Shown: in pieces, positions 45,215-52,873 of the stretch
Numbering within the stretch: position 1 is the stretch's first letter
Layout: each line of letters opens with the position of its first letter
DNA from: Catellatospora tritici
GTDB lineage: Bacteria > Actinomycetota > Actinomycetes > Mycobacteriales > Micromonosporaceae
Direction of reading: 5' to 3'
DNA length: 64,000 nt
Assembly: GCF_019083965.1 (NCBI RefSeq)
Contig: NZ_JAHRCY010000001.1
Location: 434,001-498,000 of the forward strand
Notes under the pieces: model-generated
The model's database searches: none
Told to the model about the DNA's origin: nothing
Seen by the model: only the letters and a program-made list of their open reading frames with translations
Translations under genes and position numbers: made by a program

Positions 45215-48200
45215 TCAGCGCATTCGGCCCAGGGCGCCGCGCAGGCGGGCCATGTCGCGGCGCCGCCGCTCGTACGTGATCGCCAGCGCGAGCAGCACCG
45301 CGCCGCCGACCGCGATCGGCACCCAGCTCGGCACCAGTCGCGCCACCAGCACCAGTTCGTGCGCGGCCAGCACCAGCAGCACGCCACCGCCGAGCACCAC
45401 CGGCGCCTGCCAACGGCGCAGCGACCCGAACACCACCACGGCCAGCGCGCCCGCGCCGAGCAGCAGCCGCCGCGTCACCGACTCGCCGGTCAACGCCCCG
45501 GCCAGGCTGGGCAGCAGCCCCGCGACCAGCGCGGGACCGGCGAACAGCCAGCTCGACAGCTCCGGCCGGGTCCGCGCCGCGTACAGGCCGACAGCCAGGG
45601 CCAGCAGCGCCACCGGCAGCGTGTACGCCTCCACCGTGCCCACGCCCGCCGAGCGCAGCAGCAGGCACCAGGCGACCGACTCCAGCAACGCCGCCAGCGC
45701 CGCCCGGGGCACCCGCTGGGCGGCCGGTGCCGCCAGCACGGTCAGCCCCAGGGCCACGCCCCACAGCGCCAGCACCGCCGCGCTCGGGCGCGCCGCGCCC
45801 TGGCACAGCGTCAGTGCCACCAGCGCCGCCGAGTGCGCCGCCGCCTCGACCGCGACCCGCTGGGCCCGCACCCGGGGCAGGTAGGCCAGACCGAGCAGCA
45901 GCGCCGCCACGGCGAGCACCAGGTAGCCGGTCACTTCGGTGGACAGGTCCGCCGCCCGGCCGACCGCGTACGCGAGCAGCACCTTCGCGCCCGCCCCGGC
46001 CAGCCAGCCCGCGGTGCGGATCGGGGCGGTACGCCCACCGAAGGCGGCCACCCCGAACGCGACGGTCAGCACCGCCAGCGCCGCGATGGTGGACCACTTC
46101 TGCGGCATCGCCCCGGCCAGCCCGAGCCCCGCCAGCAGCACGCCGTACGCGGCGGCGGTGGCGGTCAGGGCGCCGAGGCGGCGCAGCGCGACGGCCACCA
46201 GCAGGCCGGTGCCGAGCAGCAGTTGCAGGGCCGCGATGACCGGCCACGGGGCGGGCCAGGCGGCCAGCGCCGCGAACACGGCGACCAGGCCGACGAGCCC
46301 GCCGAGGATCAGCCCGTACCGGCGGCCGGCGCGGTCGAACCAGGCCGCGGCGGCCGGGGCGTAGAGAGCCAGTGCCAGCACCGACGTCCAGGTCACCGGG
46401 GCCAGCGGGTCGGGGCTGAGCCCGGCACCCGCCGGGGTGCCGGTCCAGATCGCGTCGAACCAGCCCAGCGGGGCCACGAAGATCGCATGCAGGGTGGCGC
46501 CGCACTGGACCAGGCCGCCCACGAACACCACCGCGGGCACCCAGCGCACCCAGGACTGCCGCGCCAGCAGCCAGATCGCGGACAGCGCCAGCACGCAGAG
46601 CGCGGTGTAGACCTCGGCGGGTTCGGCGGCCGGGAGACCGAACGGCAGCGCCCACAGCGCCCCGACCAGCCCACCGACCACGGCGTACGTACGCAGCGGG
46701 CGCAGCAGGTAGACCCAGAGCGGGCTGAGCAGCGCCACGACCAGCATCGCGCGGCGTCCGGACAGGTCGCTCGCGCCCGCGGCGACCACGGTGGCGTGCA
46801 CCGCGGGCGGGAGCAGGGCGATGGCCAGCGCCGCGCCGACCCCACCGACCGCCGTCGAGGCCTGCGGCAACACCCGGAGCGCGGCCGAGGCGAGCGCACC
46901 GAGCAGGACCACGCCGATCAGCGCCACCGCCGAGCGCATCGGTGCACCGCCACCGGCCGCCAGCGCGTGCGCGCCGAGCAGTAGCGCCGCGACGCCCCAG
47001 GCCACCGCGCCGGGTGCGGCCGCCCGCCACGGCGCCGCCGGGGCGGGCGGCAGCGGGCCGCTGGGCACCGTGCCACCGCCGAGCAGCGCGGCCCCGGCCG
47101 GGGTGCTGAAGCCGGTGAGCATGATGCGCTCGCCGGTGGCCGCGTCACGCTCGTCGCCGGGTGGGGTGGCCGGTCGCGTGTCCGCACCCGCCTCGGTACG
47201 GCCGACCGGCGCCATCGCGGGCAGGTCGGCCGGATCGGCGTGCGGTCGGGCGAGCAGGGCCAGGAGCACGGCGGCCGTGGCCGCGACCAGGTCGACGGCG
47301 ACGGCGGCCCACGGGGTGAGCGCGGGGTGGCCGGGCAGGGCCAGGGCCAGCAGCGGCAGCGCGGGGACCAGGGTCCACTGGCGTAGCACGCCGGAGCCGG
47401 CCTGACCGGCGAGCAGCCAGGCGGCCGCGGTGACCAGCAGCAGTGACAGCGGCAGCTGCCAGGCGTATCCACCGGCGTAGGCCACCGGGTGGGCGTCCCA
47501 CCAGGGCAGCGCGTCGCCCAACGAGTAGATCCCGATCAGCAGGGCCCAGCCCGCCGCGCACGCCGCGGGCACGGCCAGCGCGAGCGCCGCGCCGACGCGT
47601 GCCCCGGTGGCGGCGGCCGGTTCCCGTCTGCCGAGCACGCCGCGCGCCGCCAGCGCCAGCACCACGATCAGGCCCGCGGCAGCCGTCAACAGCAGCAGCC
47701 ACTGCCGCGGCCACTGCTCCAGACCCGGCCGGGCCAGCGCGGCGGCCAGCGCCACCGCGAGCACGCCCGCCGCGACGGCACGGCGATAGGCCGTCCCACC
47801 CGCTGCCGGTGCGGCTCCCGGCACCGTCGCGAGCGGGGCGGCGGCGGGCGCGTAGGCGACCGGCCCGGCGGTCGGATCGGCGACCGGCCCGGCGGTCGGA
47901 TCAGGCAGCCAGAGCCAGGTCGCCAGGATCGCGACGACCGCCAGCAGCGCTCCCGAGCCCCGTACGGCCGCACCAAGGTCTCCGGCCAGCAGCCAGGCAC
48001 CCAGCGCCAGCAGCAGGGCCACAGCCAGGGCGGCACCGGCGGCGAGCGCGGCGAGCACCCGCCACGTGGTCGCCACGCCGGACCGGTCCCGCCAGGTCCG
48101 CCGCAGCAGCAGGTCGCCGAGGGCCACCGCCGCGAAGAGCAGCGCCCAGCCGTCGGCGCCGAGCTCGGTCGGCACGAACAGCAGCGGCAGCGCGGGCTGC

Positions 48201-49003
48201 GCGGCGAGCAGGGCGCCGAAGCGGGTCGCGGCTGTGCCGACGATCCGGGTGTACGCGAACCCGACCGCGCTCGTCACCGCCGCCACCGTGCCCGCGTACG
48301 CGGCGCCGTGCCAGTGCTCGGCGATGCCGCCGAGGTCGACGTACCAGATGGCGTAGCCGTCCAACAGGACCAGCAGCAGGCCCAGGGCGGCGAAGGTCTC
48401 CGCGGTGGCGGTGAGTCCGCGGCGACGCACCAGCGGCGGCACCGCCAGCACGGCCAGGGTCACCACGCCCAGGATGACCGCGCGCCCGACCACGTCGAAG
48501 GCGGCCCAGGCCACAGCGGTGAAGACGATCGCGGCGATGCCGAGCAGCAGCCCGCCGAGCACGAACAGCAGGTTCTGCACCGTCTTGGTGCTGGCCTCGG
48601 GCCGCCCGCCCGGACCGCTCGGCGCCGCGGGCTGGACCGGCCACGACGGACCGCCCGGCACGGTGGGGCCGCCGGACCCGGTGGCGGAGACGGTGGCGGG
48701 GGCGGTGACCTGCGCGCGCTGGGTCATCACCGCGAGGTGCTGACCGCGCTGGCGGGCCACGGCGGTGCGTACCGCGGTGGCGTGCAGCTCACGCTGTCGG
48801 CGGGCGAGGGTCAGCTCGGCGGCGAGGCCCTCGTACGCCGCGCGCGCCTGCTCGACTCGCGGGACCAGGTCGGCGATGCGGTGGTCGTACGCGATGACCT
48901 CGGCGGCGTCCCGGTCCGGGGCGCGTCCGCAGCCGGGGCATGGGCCCGCCAGCGTCGCGGACACGCCGCACATGGGACACGGATACTCCGACGCCTCACT
49001 CAT
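45215..49003 (-). CDS. Giant polytopic membrane protein, SCO7613 C-terminal-domain type, with zinc ribbon
   Basis: About 1262 residues. A four-cysteine zinc ribbon (C9, C12, C23, C26: CPMCG...CPGCG) is followed by a helical, probably coiled-coil stretch (residues 40-95, VPRVEQARAAYEGLAAELTLARRQRELHATAVRTAV), a Pro/Ser linker, and then more than thirty Ala/Leu/Val-rich membrane spans to the C-terminus. This matches actinobacterial proteins named for SCO7613; no function is known. The start is either 49003 or 49015 (MLAP extension), neither with a clear ribosome site. The extreme Ala/Leu content makes the span count only approximate. Confidence 0.82.
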   Translation of the reverse strand: MSEASEYPCPMCGVSATLAGPCPGCGRAPDRDAAEVIAYDHRIADLVPRVEQARAAYEGLAAELTLARRQRELHATAVRTAVARQRGQHLAVMTQRAQVTAPATVSATGSGGPTVPGGPSWPVQPAAPSGPGGRPEASTKTVQNLLFVLGGLLLGIAAIVFTAVAWAAFDVVGRAVILGVVTLAVLAVPPLVRRRGLTATAETFAALGLLLVLLDGYAIWYVDLGGIAEHWHGAAYAGTVAAVTSAVGFAYTRIVGTAATRFGALLAAQPALPLLFVPTELGADGWALLFAAVALGDLLLRRTWRDRSGVATTWRVLAALAAGAALAVALLLALGAWLLAGDLGAAVRGSGALLAVVAILATWLWLPDPTAGPVADPTAGPVAYAPAAAPLATVPGAAPAAGGTAYRRAVAAGVLAVALAAALARPGLEQWPRQWLLLLTAAAGLIVVLALAARGVLGRREPAAATGARVGAALALAVPAACAAGWALLIGIYSLGDALPWWDAHPVAYAGGYAWQLPLSLLLVTAAAWLLAGQAGSGVLRQWTLVPALPLLALALPGHPALTPWAAVAVDLVAATAAVLLALLARPHADPADLPAMAPVGRTEAGADTRPATPPGDERDAATGERIMLTGFSTPAGAALLGGGTVPSGPLPPAPAAPWRAAAPGAVAWGVAALLLGAHALAAGGGAPMRSAVALIGVVLLGALASAALRVLPQASTAVGGVGAALAIALLPPAVHATVVAAGASDLSGRRAMLVVALLSPLWVYLLRPLRTYAVVGGLVGALWALPFGLPAAEPAEVYTALCVLALSAIWLLARQSWVRWVPAVVFVGGLVQCGATLHAIFVAPLGWFDAIWTGTPAGAGLSPDPLAPVTWTSVLALALYAPAAAAWFDRAGRRYGLILGGLVGLVAVFAALAAWPAPWPVIAALQLLLGTGLLVAVALRRLGALTATAAAYGVLLAGLGLAGAMPQKWSTIAALAVLTVAFGVAAFGGRTAPIRTAGWLAGAGAKVLLAYAVGRAADLSTEVTGYLVLAVAALLLGLAYLPRVRAQRVAVEAAAHSAALVALTLCQGAARPSAAVLALWGVALGLTVLAAPAAQRVPRAALAALLESVAWCLLLRSAGVGTVEAYTLPVALLALAVGLYAARTRPELSSWLFAGPALVAGLLPSLAGALTGESVTRRLLLGAGALAVVVFGSLRRWQAPVVLGGGVLLVLAAHELVLVARLVPSWVPIAVGGAVLLALAITYERRRRDMARLRGALGRMR

Positions 49004-49038
49004 GGGGGCCAGCATGCCGCAGCGGCGCCAGTCCCGGA

Positions 49039-50379
49039 TCACCCGCTCGGGTCGGGTAGCCGACGCGCGAGCGTCAGCAGCAGGGTGACGGCGGCGCCCA
49101 CGGCGAACACCCAGATCGCCGTCGCCGGGGACGGGCGGGCCAGCAGCCACCACGCCAGCAGCAGCCCGACCAGCACCGCGAGCGGTGCGAAGAACCGCCG
49201 CACGAACCGTCCCACGTGCCGGGCGGCGGGCTCGTCGCCCATCGGCTCGGCGACCCGGTCCAGTCCCTTGTTGACCAGGCCCCGCAGGCGTCGCGCCACC
49301 GGTGACGGCCCGGCCAGCACCGTCCACACCGCGCCGAGCAGCAGCACCAGCAGCACGGTGCCCAGCGCGTAGAGCAGGCTGCGCACGACCGTGTCGTACA
49401 CGTCGAGGGTCACCGAGCGGTCGAAGCCGCGGGCCACCGCCTGCTGCGCGGCCCGGTCCCGGGCCACCTGGTTGGCCGCCAGCGCGACGCCCACCATCAA
49501 CGCGCTGAGCAGCAGGCCCATCAGCAGGCCACGCCGATGGTTCGGCGCCGCCCACACGGCCAGGCCGAGCAGCAGCAGCGCCAGGATCGGCACCCAGGTC
49601 GCGCTCATCTGCAGCAGTCGTACGTACTTCTGGATGGTGGGCAACTGCTCGACTTCCGCCACCGGGTACGGGATGGACATGTCGGGGATGTGGGCGGCCA
49701 GGGTGAACCCCCGGTCGACCAGGTTCTGCCGGGCCAGTGCCAGCACCGGGCCGAGGTCGAGCACGATGGTGGCGTCCTCGGCGTGCACGTACCGGCCGTC
49801 CTGACCCGTGAGGATGTTGGCCAGCCCCTGGTGCCCGGCCCGGTTGATCTGTATCCAGACCGTGGCGAACTGCGGCGAGTGGACCACGTCGGTCACGATC
49901 CGGTGCACCTGGCCGGTCAGCCAGTTGGTGATGGCGGGCGTGGCCAGGTCGATGATGGACTGGGCCCGGGGCAGCCCGACCGCGTTGGCGAGATCACCGG
50001 CCAGCTGCTGGATGGGCAGTCGGGCCATCACCTCGTGCGTCACCCGCTCGATGACGGCGGACTGCACCTGCGGGTCCTCGGCCAGCGGCGCGACCGTCTC
50101 GACGTACTTGTCGGTGTCGAGCAGCTGCGCCCGTGCGAACCGGGCCAGCACGGACCCGGTGACCAGGGTCGCGGCCAGCACCGCGAGCACGAACGCGAGC
50201 ACCCAGCGCAGCCCGCGCACGGCCTGCCCGCCCCGGCTGGGCGGCGCCACGGTCGGCGGCAGTGGCTCGGTGGGCCGCCGGTCGGCGACCGTGTCGTGCG
50301 CCTCGCTCGGGTCGACCGACACGACGCGGGGTTCCTCGGGCTCGCCGGGCTCGGGCTGGGTCAGGACGCGGGGTGCCAT
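49039..50379 (-). CDS. Actinobacterial multi-span membrane protein with large extracellular loop
   Basis: 446 residues from the ATG at 50379, which overlaps the stop of the SHOCT gene (ATGA). A proline-rich cytosolic head (residues 1-55) leads to a span (WVLAFVLAVLAATLVTGSVLARF), a ~180-residue outside region beginning LLDTDKYVETVAPLAEDPQVQSAVIERVTHEVMARLPIQQL, then about five spans (WVPILALLLLGLAVWAA; GLLMGLLLSALMVGVALA; and others). The DTDKYVETVAPLA motif recurs in many actinomycete proteins of unknown function. Third gene of the DUF6325-SHOCT operon. Confidence 0.8.
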   Translation of the reverse strand: MAPRVLTQPEPGEPEEPRVVSVDPSEAHDTVADRRPTEPLPPTVAPPSRGGQAVRGLRWVLAFVLAVLAATLVTGSVLARFARAQLLDTDKYVETVAPLAEDPQVQSAVIERVTHEVMARLPIQQLAGDLANAVGLPRAQSIIDLATPAITNWLTGQVHRIVTDVVHSPQFATVWIQINRAGHQGLANILTGQDGRYVHAEDATIVLDLGPVLALARQNLVDRGFTLAAHIPDMSIPYPVAEVEQLPTIQKYVRLLQMSATWVPILALLLLGLAVWAAPNHRRGLLMGLLLSALMVGVALAANQVARDRAAQQAVARGFDRSVTLDVYDTVVRSLLYALGTVLLVLLLGAVWTVLAGPSPVARRLRGLVNKGLDRVAEPMGDEPAARHVGRFVRRFFAPLAVLVGLLLAWWLLARPSPATAIWVFAVGAAVTLLLTLARRLPDPSG

Positions 50380-50795
50380 CACAACCCCAGCAGCCTGGAC
50401 TTGGCCGCGGCGAACTCGGCGTCGGTGAGTGCCCCGGCCGCGTGCAGGTCGGCCAGCTGCCTGAGCTGTGTCGTCTGGTCGCTCGGGGCGGCTGTCCGAC
50501 CCGCGTCGGCGGCGGGGGTGCCCGTGGCCGTCGACCGCGCGCCGGGTGCCGGCGGGGCCGAGGCGGGTGCCCCGACGCCAGGAGTGATGGTGTCCGACGG
50601 CGGGGCGACGGTGGCCCGTTGCGCCGCCACGGCCTGCTGGGCGGCGCGCTGTTGGGCGGCTTCCTGCCGCTCGCGCTGCTGCCGTCCACTGACGGCCCCG
50701 GCAGTCGCCGTCGCCGTTCCCGCCACCACCGCCGTCCGGGCCGCCGTGCCGAGCAGCCCCGGCCGCCGCCGGGTCACCGGGGGTCGTCGCAGCAT
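50379..50795 (-). CDS. SHOCT-domain protein
   Basis: 138 residues, ATG at 50795 with AAGGAGG 7 bases upstream. A basic N-terminus (MLRRPPVTRRRPGLLG) is followed by a weakly hydrophobic stretch (TAARTAVVAGTATATAGAVSG), a Gln/Arg/Ala coiled-coil-like part (RQQRERQEAAQQRAAQQAVAAQR), a Pro/Ala/Thr linker and a C-terminal SHOCT motif (TQLRQLADLHAAGALTDAEFAAAKSRLLGL). It lies one base after DUF6325 and overlaps the next gene's ATG, so the three genes are translated together. Pairing of DUF6325 with such SHOCT proteins is common in actinomycetes. Confidence 0.85.
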   Translation of the reverse strand: MLRRPPVTRRRPGLLGTAARTAVVAGTATATAGAVSGRQQRERQEAAQQRAAQQAVAAQRATVAPPSDTITPGVGAPASAPPAPGARSTATGTPAADAGRTAAPSDQTTQLRQLADLHAAGALTDAEFAAAKSRLLGL

Positions 50796-50796
50796 G

Positions 50797-51225
50797 TCAG
50801 CCTCCTTCGCTCGCCGCCTCGATCGCGTCGACGACCGGGCCGGGGATCCGTTCGGTGAACACCACCGCGCCGCCCGCCTCGGCGATCGCGGTGCGCATGC
50901 TGCGCAGCCACAGGTGCTCGAAGAGCAGCACCAACGCGGTCGCGCCCGGCGTGATCGATTCGCCGAGATCCTGCACGTCCTGTTCGGAGATGAGCCCGTC
51001 GACGGCCTGGATGTCCGGGTCGAGCGCCTCGAAGTCGGGGTCGCCCTCGTACTCGCCCAGTTCGTGGGCGGTGACGGTGCCGTCGGGCGCACGGGTCACC
51101 ACGACCATGTCGATGACGCGCACGATCTCCTGGTCGACCAGGCGGTGCAGCTCGGGCGCGAGTGCTCGGCCGGGCACCTTCTCCGGGAACTCGATGACGA
51201 CGAACTCCAGCGGGCCCCGCTTCAT
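50797..51225 (-). CDS. DUF6325 family protein
   Basis: 142 residues. GPLEFVVIEFPEKVPGRALAPELHRLVDQEIVRVIDMVVVTRAPDGTVTAHELGEYE, then QDLGESITPGATALVLLFEHLWLRSMRTAIAEAGGAVVFTERIP, is the DUF6325/DUF1269-like pattern: two alpha/beta halves without membrane spans. The function is unknown. It is the first gene of a tight three-gene operon with a SHOCT protein and a membrane protein, divergent from an HdeD-type gene 105 bases away, which suggests a joint membrane or stress role. Confidence 0.85.
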   Translation of the reverse strand: MKRGPLEFVVIEFPEKVPGRALAPELHRLVDQEIVRVIDMVVVTRAPDGTVTAHELGEYEGDPDFEALDPDIQAVDGLISEQDVQDLGESITPGATALVLLFEHLWLRSMRTAIAEAGGAVVFTERIPGPVVDAIEAASEGG

Positions 51226-51330
51226 CGCCGCCTCCTCCGTCAGCCGCCGTCGCTACCTGAGGCTACTAGTACGAATCGGAGAAAATCTCAAATAGAGGAA
51301 ATCTGCGACATTGCGAGATATCTTCGCAGC

Positions 51331-51933
51331 ATGGTCGACCCGTACGGTGACGCGGCGCTGGAGTCCGCCGCGCTGCACTCCTTCAAGCGGATGGCGCTGG
51401 TGGGCGGCATTCTCTCCATCGCCATGGGACTGGTGCTCCTGTTCTTCCCCGAGAGCACCCTGGCGGTCATCGCCGCCCTCATCGGCGTACTGCTGATCGT
51501 CGTCGGCATCTTCCGGATAGCCGAAGCCTTCACGAGCAAAGACGCGCGGGGCTGGCACCGCGCCCTGATCGGCGTCATGGGGGTGCTGTTCATCCTGGTC
51601 GGCATCCTGTGCCTGAACCACCTCGCCGGTACGGTCAAGTTCCTGGCGCTGCTGCTCGGCCTGGCCTGGATCATCAGCGGCATCGCCGAGATCGTGGCCG
51701 GGTTCGCGCGCCGCCACGGGGGCTGGGCACGGGTGGGCACGATCCTGATGGGCCTGCTCGGCGTGATCGCGGGTCTGATCGTGCTGTTCTGGCCCTCGAT
51801 CACGCTGGCCGTGATCGTCTGGATCACCGGCCTGTGGCTGGTCGCACTCGGCATCATCCAGCTCATCCTGGCCTTCACCTCGGGCCGCGCCGCCAAGAAG
51901 ATTGAAGCCACCGGCCCCCCGCGCATCGCCTGA
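51331..51933 (+). CDS. HdeD family (DUF308) membrane protein, second copy
   Basis: 200 residues, six spans in three hairpins: MALVGGILSIAMGLVLLFFPESTLAVIAALIGVLLIVVGIFRIAEAF, ALIGVMGVLFILVGILCLNHL, FLALLLGLAWIISGIAEIVAGF, VGTILMGLLGVIAGLIVLFWPSITLAVIVWITGLWLVALGIIQLILAF. The repeat FWPSITLAVI mirrors FFPESTLAVI, showing internal duplication. Related to the copy at 18532. A near-palindrome GCGAGATATCTTCGC lies just before the start (51314-51328), in a position to control its promoter or leader. Function unknown in actinomycetes. Confidence 0.87.
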   Translation: MVDPYGDAALESAALHSFKRMALVGGILSIAMGLVLLFFPESTLAVIAALIGVLLIVVGIFRIAEAFTSKDARGWHRALIGVMGVLFILVGILCLNHLAGTVKFLALLLGLAWIISGIAEIVAGFARRHGGWARVGTILMGLLGVIAGLIVLFWPSITLAVIVWITGLWLVALGIIQLILAFTSGRAAKKIEATGPPRIA

Positions 51934-51971
51934 CCCGCCCCGCAGAACGCGGACCCCGCCCGGCCCTGTGG

Positions 51972-52799
51972 TCAGCGGCCGACGGCGGCGAGGTAGTCGC
52001 GGGACGCGGCGTACGCCTCGCTCACCCGACGGCCGATCGCGGCCACATCCCGGTACGCCCACGGGCTCTCGTCGGCCCCGGCACCACCCGGCAGCACGTG
52101 CACCCGGACCCCGTCCGGCACGGCGGCCAGTTCGCGGGAGAAACGGACCCGGCGGGCGATCTCCATGGAGACGCTGGTCGCCTCCCACGGGCGCTGCGGC
52201 GGCTCCAGCGGGCGCTCCAGGCGGCCCACCTGCAGCATGAACACCTCGTCGGCGCCGAGCCGGATCGCCTCGGTGATCGGGTACGACACCAGCCCGCCGT
52301 CCAGGAAATGCTCCCCGTCGATCTCCACCGGCGGCAGCACGCCGGGCAGCGCCGCGGCGGCCAGCACGGCGGGCACGACCCGACCCCGGTCGAACCAGTG
52401 CGCGTCGGCGCGTTCGATGTTGGCCGCGCACAGGTGCAGCGGCACGGGCAGGTCGGCGAAGGTGGTCTCGGACCGGATGGTGCGCTCCAGCAGCCGTTGC
52501 AGCGGCGCGGGCGAATGCAGGTGGGCACGGGTGGCCAGGCGGCGCAGCTGGCGCGGCACCGAGTCGCCGTACACCTCGCTGATCTCCGGGGTGGCCCACA
52601 GCCGCACCAGCCGGTCGATCACCTCGGGCGCGGGCTCGGCCGCGACCATGGCCGCGTTGATCGCGCCGATGGACAGGCCGACGACCAGGTCCGGTCGGAT
52701 GCCGCCACGGAACAGCGCGCGCAGCATGCCGACCTCGACGGCGCCGAGCACCCCGCCGCCACCCAGCACGAACGCGACCTTCCCCACGTCCGCCATCAT
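51972..52799 (-). CDS. Patatin-like phospholipase (RssA-type)
   Basis: 275 residues. The patatin signature is complete: oxyanion loop VLGGGGVLGAVEVG, nucleophile elbow GLSIGAINAA (Ser of GxSxG) and the catalytic Asp in FLDGGLVSYP. Between them lie LHLCAANIERADAHWFDRG and AAAALPGVLPP. These enzymes hydrolyse acyl lipids, here probably at the inner membrane face because no signal peptide is present. The gene is monocistronic. The start has two adjacent ATGs (52799 and 52796). A hairpin terminator of the upstream chitinase gene lies immediately before it. Confidence 0.9.
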   Translation of the reverse strand: MMADVGKVAFVLGGGGVLGAVEVGMLRALFRGGIRPDLVVGLSIGAINAAMVAAEPAPEVIDRLVRLWATPEISEVYGDSVPRQLRRLATRAHLHSPAPLQRLLERTIRSETTFADLPVPLHLCAANIERADAHWFDRGRVVPAVLAAAALPGVLPPVEIDGEHFLDGGLVSYPITEAIRLGADEVFMLQVGRLERPLEPPQRPWEATSVSMEIARRVRFSRELAAVPDGVRVHVLPGGAGADESPWAYRDVAAIGRRVSEAYAASRDYLAAVGR

Positions 52800-52802
52800 G
52801 CA

Positions 52803-52854
52803 TGATCCTGGCGTCCCCCGAGCTGTCGACGCAGCTCAGAGGACGCCAGGATCA
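52803..52854 (-). terminator. Hairpin terminator after chitinase gene
   Basis: Perfect arms TGATCCTGGCGTCC (52803-52816) and GGACGCCAGGATCA (52841-52854) enclose an inner AGCTG/CAGCT hairpin. It starts 20 bases past the chitinase stop on the minus strand. Confidence 0.75.
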
Positions 52855-52873
52855 CAGTGTCGCGGTCAGCCGA

